A DNA stretch of 8,778 bases from Vicinamibacteria bacterium. Lineage in GTDB: Bacteria; Acidobacteriota; Vicinamibacteria; Vicinamibacterales; 2-12-FULL-66-21. Position 1 is the stretch's first letter; each line of letters opens with the position of its first letter. A program made the position numbers and the translations under genes. Where the stretch lies: positions 1 to 8,778 of the forward strand of contig JAICSD010000157.1 of NCBI GenBank assembly GCA_025937075.1, written 5' to 3'. Positions 5,144 through 8,778 of this stretch are shown piece by piece. The notes beneath the pieces were generated by a model. That model was given only the letters and a program-made list of their open reading frames with translations. It had not been told where the DNA came from and made no database searches.

Positions 5144-7180
5144 ATGAATCGCGCACTCATCGCTGCGGCCCTCTGCGCCGCGTGCGGTCTCGTGCCGGCG
5201 GAAGCCGCCGCGCGCCCGATGACGGTGCACGATCTGCTCGCCGCGGTTCGCGTCAGTGATCCGAGTCCGTCGCCCGATGGCCGTTCGGTCCTCTTCGTCA
5301 GGACGACGACCGATGTGACCACGGGCGCCCGCAACTCGGACATCTGGATCGTGCCCGCGGACGGCTCCGCCGCGCCGCGCGAGCTCATTGGCGGTGCGAA
5401 AACTGAAAATACCCCCCGCTGGATTCCCGATGGACGCCGCGTCGCATTCATCTCCACGCGAGACGGCGCGCCGCAGGTCTACGTTGCGGACGCGACAGGC
5501 CAGAACGTGCGCCGGATCACCAGTCTTGCCGCGGGGGTGCAGCCGCCGCTCATCGTCTCGCCCGACGGCACCTCGCTGGCGTTCGTGTCCGACGTGTATC
5601 CGGACTGTCCCGACGAAGCGTGCAATGCGAAGCGCCGCGCCGACGACGAGAAGAGCTCCGTGCACGTGCATCATCTGACGCGGCTGCTGTATCGGCACTG
5701 GGACGAGTGGCGCGACAAGGTCAGGCACCACATTTTTGTCGTCGCGGCGGCAGGTGGCGATGCGCGCGATCTCACACCTGGCGACTACGACTCGCCGCCC
5801 ACGCAGCAGGAGGACGGCGCGGTTGCGTTCACCGCCGACGGCAAGCAGCTCGTCTTCGTGTCGAACCGCGAGGGTAACGATCGCGAAGCCTGGACGACGA
5901 ACAACGACGTGTGGTCGGTGCCGGTTGCCGGAGGCGTCGCCACGAGGCTGACCGCCAACCCGGCGGCCGACGTGCAGCCCGTCTTCACAGCGGATGGCCG
6001 ATCGATGATCGTCCGCGCGCAGCGGCGGCCTGGCTTCGAATCCGATCGGTGGTATCTCGACGTCTACGATCGCGCGACGGGCAGCCGCCGGACCATTTTC
6101 GATACGCCTGATCTGTCCGTCAGCGACTACGGGCTGTCGGCGGATGGCACGACGATCTTTTTCACCGCCACGAAGGCAGGCGCTGACAACCTGTATCAGG
6201 TGCCGTTCAGCGGCGGCACGCCCAAGGAAGTCTCGACAGGCGGATCGATCGGGAGTCCGCGCATGGCGTCGGGTGCGATCGTCTTCTCGAAATCAACGCT
6301 CACCGCGCCCGCCGAATTGTTTCGCATGTCGTCAGCCGGCGGAACAGCGCAGCAGATTACGCACGAGAACGATGCGTGGCTGAAGGACCTCACGTTCGAG
6401 AAGCCGGAGGCCGCGACGGTCACCGGCGCCGGCGGCGCGCCCGTGCAGTACTGGCTGATCAAGCCGCCCGGCTTCGACGCCTCGAAGAAGTATCCAGTGG
6501 TGTTCCTGATTCACGGCGGCCCGCAGGGTGCGTGGGACGATGCGTGGTCGTATCGATGGAATCCGTCGCTGTGGGGCGCCCAGGGCTGGGTGATTGCGGC
6601 GCCGAATCCGCGCGGCTCGTTCGGTTTTGGACAGCAATTCGTCGACGAGATTTCGCGTGACTGGGGCGGCAAGGTGATGCAGGACCTCGACGCGGTGTTC
6701 GACGCCGTGTCGAATCTGCCCTTCGTGGATCCAGCGCGGCAGGCGATCGCCGGAGCGAGCTACGGCGGCTATGCCGTGGACTGGATCATCGGCCACACGA
6801 ACCGTTTCAGAGCCGCGGTCAGCCACGATGGCGTCTTCAATCTCGAATCGATGGCGCTCGCGACCGAGGAGCTGTGGTTCTCGGAGTGGGAGTTCGGCGG
6901 ACCTGCGACGAGCGCGACGGCGCGCGAGCAGTTCGCGAAGTTCTCGCCGCACCTCTTCGCCGGAAGCATCAGGACGCCGACGCTGGTGATCACCAACGAG
7001 CTGGACTTTCGCGTTCCGGTCGATCAGGGCCTGCAGTTGTTCACGGCGCTGCGCCGCAACGGCGTACCGAGCGAGGCGCTCGTGTTCTCCGACGAAGGAC
7101 ATTGGGTGCTGAAAGCGCTCAACAGCAAACTGTGGCACGAGACGGTCTTTCGGTTCCTGAGCCAGCATCTGAGCGAGTGA
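5144..7180 (+). CDS. Secreted S9 family peptidase (prolyl oligopeptidase fold, DPP5-like)
   Basis: A 678-residue serine peptidase. Residues 1-23 form a signal peptide (hydrophobic core, AEAAA near the cleavage site), so it should act in the periplasm. Residues about 35-410 are a beta-propeller of PD40/WD40-like blades, marked by repeats such as SPSPDGRSVLFV (41-52), WIPDGRRVAFIS (93-104), SPDGTSLAFVSD (139-150), TADGKQLVFVSN (230-241) and TADGRSMIV (282-290). The alpha/beta-hydrolase domain (about 425-678) has the HGGP oxyanion segment (457-460), nucleophile Ser539 in GASYGG, Asp621 in NELDFRVP and His653 in EGHW, so the triad is complete. The blade insert YPDCPDEAC (Cys155, Cys160) and LLYRHWDEWRDK are typical of DPP5/acylaminoacyl-peptidase-like relatives. 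It would release dipeptides or acyl-amino acids from short peptides for amino acid uptake. It follows the small membrane protein gene by 47 bp and overlaps the next gene by 4 bp. Confidence 0.94.
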   Translation: MNRALIAAALCAACGLVPAEAAARPMTVHDLLAAVRVSDPSPSPDGRSVLFVRTTTDVTTGARNSDIWIVPADGSAAPRELIGGAKTENTPRWIPDGRRVAFISTRDGAPQVYVADATGQNVRRITSLAAGVQPPLIVSPDGTSLAFVSDVYPDCPDEACNAKRRADDEKSSVHVHHLTRLLYRHWDEWRDKVRHHIFVVAAAGGDARDLTPGDYDSPPTQQEDGAVAFTADGKQLVFVSNREGNDREAWTTNNDVWSVPVAGGVATRLTANPAADVQPVFTADGRSMIVRAQRRPGFESDRWYLDVYDRATGSRRTIFDTPDLSVSDYGLSADGTTIFFTATKAGADNLYQVPFSGGTPKEVSTGGSIGSPRMASGAIVFSKSTLTAPAELFRMSSAGGTAQQITHENDAWLKDLTFEKPEAATVTGAGGAPVQYWLIKPPGFDASKKYPVVFLIHGGPQGAWDDAWSYRWNPSLWGAQGWVIAAPNPRGSFGFGQQFVDEISRDWGGKVMQDLDAVFDAVSNLPFVDPARQAIAGASYGGYAVDWIIGHTNRFRAAVSHDGVFNLESMALATEELWFSEWEFGGPATSATAREQFAKFSPHLFAGSIRTPTLVITNELDFRVPVDQGLQLFTALRRNGVPSEALVFSDEGHWVLKALNSKLWHETVFRFLSQHLSE

Positions 7181-7926
7181 CGGACGTGCAGCTCGGTCTG
7201 CCGTTCGAGCTCCGCCGCTCTCCCGTGTCTCACGGGCCGGTCCTGCTGCGCGCGGGCGGCGTGATTCTCCCCCTGCATCTCATCCGCGTGCGTCGCGCGC
7301 GGCGGTACATCCTTCGTGTGCGTCAGGATGGATCGCTGCGTGTCACGCTGCCTCGCGGGGGCTCGCGCGTCGAGGCGATCGATTTCGTGAAGCGGCATCT
7401 CGGGTGGGCGCTTCGCGAGCGCGCGCGGCAGCTTGCGGCTCCGCAATCCTCCGAGGCCTGGATCGAAGGCACACGGATTCTGATCGACGGCGAATCGGTT
7501 CCAATCGCGTGCCGCTCGTTGGATGGAGTCGTCGCGGCTACCGCCGGGGACGTCACCGTCAGTGTTGCGGCCGGGATTCGCGACTTGCGTCCCGCGTTCG
7601 AGGCCGCTCTGGTGCGACGGGCTCGCCGCGAGCTGCCACGCCGCCTGGTCGAGCTCGCGGCCGAGCACGGGCTGGCCGTGAAGGGGGTGAGCATCCGGAA
7701 TCAGCGTTCCCGGTGGGGATCGTGCTCGCACAGCGGAGCCATCGCGCTGAACTTCAGGCTCGTGCAGATGCCGGCGCACGTGCGGGATTACATCCTGCTT
7801 CACGAGCTGATGCACCTGCGGCAGCAGAATCACTCGCGGCGGTTCTGGTCGCTCGTCGCGTCCGTGTGCCCCAACTTCCGCGACGCGGAGCGGTGGCTGA
7901 AGACGCAGGGACGGCAGCTGTTCTGA
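7177..7926 (+). CDS. YgjP-type (DUF45 / SprT-like) zinc metallopeptidase
   Basis: A 249-residue cytosolic protein of the YgjP-like metallopeptidase family (Pfam PF01863 type, often named M48 or SprT-family). Its N-terminal part contains RVRRARRYILRVRQDGSLRVTLPRG (37-61), the family's beta-hairpin domain. The C-terminal part has NQRSRWGSCSHSGAIALN (175-192, the WGSC signature) and LLHELMHLRQQNHSRRFW (207-224), with His209, Glu210 and His213 forming HExxH and His219 as third zinc ligand, so all catalytic residues are present. The cellular substrate of this family is poorly known. The chosen GTG start overlaps the S9 peptidase stop as GTGA, suggesting translational coupling; another GTG lies three codons later. 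There is no signal peptide or membrane helix. The next gene begins 1 nt after its stop. Confidence 0.9.
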   Translation: MTDVQLGLPFELRRSPVSHGPVLLRAGGVILPLHLIRVRRARRYILRVRQDGSLRVTLPRGGSRVEAIDFVKRHLGWALRERARQLAAPQSSEAWIEGTRILIDGESVPIACRSLDGVVAATAGDVTVSVAAGIRDLRPAFEAALVRRARRELPRRLVELAAEHGLAVKGVSIRNQRSRWGSCSHSGAIALNFRLVQMPAHVRDYILLHELMHLRQQNHSRRFWSLVASVCPNFRDAERWLKTQGRQLF

Positions 7927-7927
7927 C

Positions 7928-8470
7928 ATGGAGCTGCGCGGGACGAAGTCGATCGTCAGGCCCTGGCGGATGTCCGACGCGGCCTCGCTCGTCAAACATG
8001 CCAACAACGAAAATGTCTCGCGGCACCTGCGGGATCGTTTTCCGCATCCGTACACCGCGGCGGACGCGCGGAGATTCCTCGACAGCATCAACCTGTCGCG
8101 TCCGGTGACCTCGTTTGCGATCGATGTCGACGGGGCGGCCGCCGGCGGCATTGGCTTTTCCGCCGGCGTGGACGTCGAACGATTCTCCGCTGAAATCGGC
8201 TATTGGCTCGGCGAGCCGTTCTGGGGGCGCGGCATCGTCACGGAAGCGTTGTGCCTCGTCTCGGGCTACGCGTTCCGCGAATGCCAGGTGCTGCGCCTGT
8301 TTGCGCTTCCTTTCGCAGACAACGCCCGATCGATTCGCGCACTCGAGAAGGCCGGGTACGCGAAGGAAGGCATTCTGCGCTCGAGCAGCGTCAAGTTCGG
8401 CGCGCCGCGCGATCAGGCCCTGTATGCGCTCATCAACCCGCATTGGCGATTGCCATCGTCACGGGGCTGA
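7928..8470 (+). CDS. GNAT-family N-acetyltransferase, RimJ/RimL-like
   Basis: A 180-residue acetyltransferase that would transfer acetyl from acetyl-CoA to an amine, either a protein N-terminus or a small molecule. The order is that of RimJ/RimL relatives: LRPW-type start (IVRPWRMSDAASLVKHANN, 9-27), a SFAID strand (62-66), EIGYWLGEPFWGRGIVTEA (89-107, containing the acetyl-CoA pyrophosphate-binding WGRGI turn), and NARSIRALEKAGYAKEGILR (132-151, the motif B 'N..S...LEK.GF' helix). It ends with FGAPRDQALYALI (158-170), also typical. The acceptor is unknown; ribosomal-protein, antibiotic and other small-molecule targets all occur in this group. It starts 1 nt after the metallopeptidase stop and has no clear Shine-Dalgarno sequence of its own, so it is probably translated by coupling. 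It is the last gene of the run. Confidence 0.9.
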   Translation: MELRGTKSIVRPWRMSDAASLVKHANNENVSRHLRDRFPHPYTAADARRFLDSINLSRPVTSFAIDVDGAAAGGIGFSAGVDVERFSAEIGYWLGEPFWGRGIVTEALCLVSGYAFRECQVLRLFALPFADNARSIRALEKAGYAKEGILRSSSVKFGAPRDQALYALINPHWRLPSSRG

Positions 8471-8484
8471 CCGCGTCTTCGTAG

Positions 8485-8505
8485 GGTGGCCCTTTCAGGG
8501 CCGCC
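8485..8505. repeat. Compact 9-bp hairpin after the acetyltransferase gene
   Basis: The arms GGTGGCCCT (8485-8493) and AGGGCCGCC (8497-8505) pair over 9 bp with one T-G wobble around the 3-nt loop TTC. It lies 14 bp after the GNAT stop codon and could end or protect the upstream transcript. It lacks an immediate T-tract (the nearest is TTTT at 8521-8524), so it is not a classical intrinsic terminator. The GTAGGG/GGCCC...GGGCC style resembles short REP-like hairpins between genes in related genomes, which is recollection, not a search result. Confidence 0.6.
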
Positions 8506-8530
8506 ATCTGCGTCGGGCCGTTTTCTAGCG

Positions 8531-8546
8531 CGCAACTCTAGTTGCG
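8531..8546. repeat. CGCAACT/AGTTGCG inverted repeat
   Basis: Two perfect 7-bp arms, CGCAACT (8531-8537) and AGTTGCG (8540-8546), flank a 2-nt CT centre. The size suits an operator for a dimeric regulator or a small hairpin. It lies about 100 bp upstream of the permease start, immediately before the CACTGTYCG sites. Confidence 0.5.
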
Positions 8547-8549
8547 TGA

Positions 8550-8604
8550 CACTGTCCGCACACTGTTCGATTCCGGGATTTCCGCGATTCGCCACCGAAC
8601 AGTG
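8550..8604. promoter_or_regulatory. Three CACTGTYCG-type sites upstream of the permease
   Basis: CACTGTCCG (8550-8558) and CACTGTTCG (8561-8569) are direct repeats differing at one base and spaced 11 bp apart, about one DNA helical turn. CGAACAGTG (8596-8604) is the perfect 9-bp inverse of the second. The arrangement is what a cooperative regulator might bind, and the 8561/8604 pair could also form a stem with a 26-nt loop in the 5' leader of the permease message. No regulator gene is visible in the window, so the role is an inference. Confidence 0.45.
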
Positions 8605-8632
8605 CCGCCAGGCATTCGTGCGGTTCTCCGCC

Positions 8633-8639
8633 GGAAAGG
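8633..8639 (+). promoter_or_regulatory. Ribosome binding site favouring the 8647 permease start
   Basis: GGAAAGG lies 7 nt before the ATG at 8647. The alternative ATG at 8671, where the conserved MEWLRQD-type start begins, has no comparable upstream tract. Confidence 0.5.
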
Positions 8640-8646
8640 CCGCGGC

Positions 8647-8778
8647 ATGGAATTCGCTCGGGTGCTGAACATGGAATGGCTGCGTCAGGACGTTCACTAC
8701 GCGGTTCGCCGCCTGCTCCAGACACCGGCGTTCACGCTCGTCGCCCTGATCACGCTCGCGCTCGGCGTCGGCGCGAAC
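8647..8778 (+). CDS. ADOP/MacB-FtsX-type ABC permease (N-terminus only, cut by right edge)
   Basis: The first 44 codons of a large membrane permease run off the window. After a short MEFARVLN extension comes MEWLRQDVHYAVRRLLQTPAF, then TLVALITLALGVGAN, the start of the first transmembrane helix. This matches the N-terminus of the 'acidobacterial duplicated orphan permease' (ADOP) group: FtsX/MacB-like permeases of about 800 residues with two permease halves that are common and expanded in Acidobacteriota. Their transport role is poorly known. Nothing of the rest of the gene can be judged. The start at 8647 is supported by GGAAAGG upstream; 8671 is the alternative and would fit most family members' N-termini. 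Upstream lie two hairpins and three CACTGTYCG sites. Confidence 0.8.
   Translation, partial: MEFARVLNMEWLRQDVHYAVRRLLQTPAFTLVALITLALGVGAN

Noticed and set aside
7024..8151. 375-codon minus-strand frame across the YgjP-type gene
   Set aside because: Antisense shadow; the plus strand encodes clear WGSC and HExxH motifs there.

Overview
This is a GC-rich stretch (about two thirds G+C by eye) of an ordinary bacterial chromosome. The best guess for the source is Acidobacteriota, possibly the Vicinamibacteria side. That guess rests on the start of an FtsX/MacB-type 'ADOP' permease at the right edge (N-terminus of the form MEWLRQD, then a TPAFT motif before the first membrane helix), a DPP5-like S9 peptidase, and short GGTTCT-type inverted repeats between genes. 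It is an inference from protein style, not from a marker gene. No rRNA, tRNA, CRISPR array, transposase, integrase or phage gene was seen.

Left part (1-1954). The 5' part of a periplasmic lytic murein transglycosylase of the MltB type runs leftward off the edge. A CBS-domain protein of the IMP dehydrogenase/GMP reductase family reads rightward from a 46-bp divergent intergenic region. Its catalytic cysteine loop is intact, but the usual IMP dehydrogenase Arg-Tyr flap is not apparent.

Middle (1925-3368). Two leftward genes follow: a small exported protein with an HExxH zinc-protease motif, whose 3' end overlaps the IMPDH-family gene tail to tail by 30 bp, and a HAD phosphatase of the phosphoglycolate phosphatase type. 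The 238 bp between them carry several GC-rich palindromes and a striking imperfect hairpin of GGTTCT units. The right arm of that hairpin encodes the last residues and stop codon of the phosphatase.

Right part (3398-8470). Six rightward genes are closely spaced: a VOC (glyoxalase-fold) protein, a membrane PAP2 phosphatase, a small four-helix 'cytochrome B-like' membrane protein, a secreted S9 prolyl oligopeptidase-family peptidase (DPP5-like), a YgjP-type zinc metallopeptidase, and a RimJ/RimL-like GNAT acetyltransferase. The last three are nearly contiguous (4-bp overlap, then a 1-nt gap) and probably one transcript. They look like housekeeping, envelope and peptide-turnover genes rather than one pathway.

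Right edge (8471-8778). A 176-bp intergenic region holds two compact hairpins and three CACTGTYCG-type sites (two direct, 11 bp apart, and one inverted) ahead of the truncated ADOP permease.

Overall the gene content is conventional, and I do not see a convincing new multi-gene system. The points most worth a second look are the IMPDH/GMPR variant, the GGTTCT hairpin family, the CACTGTYCG sites before the permease, and -10-like boxes that sit 6-8 nt before several start codons and suggest leaderless transcripts.
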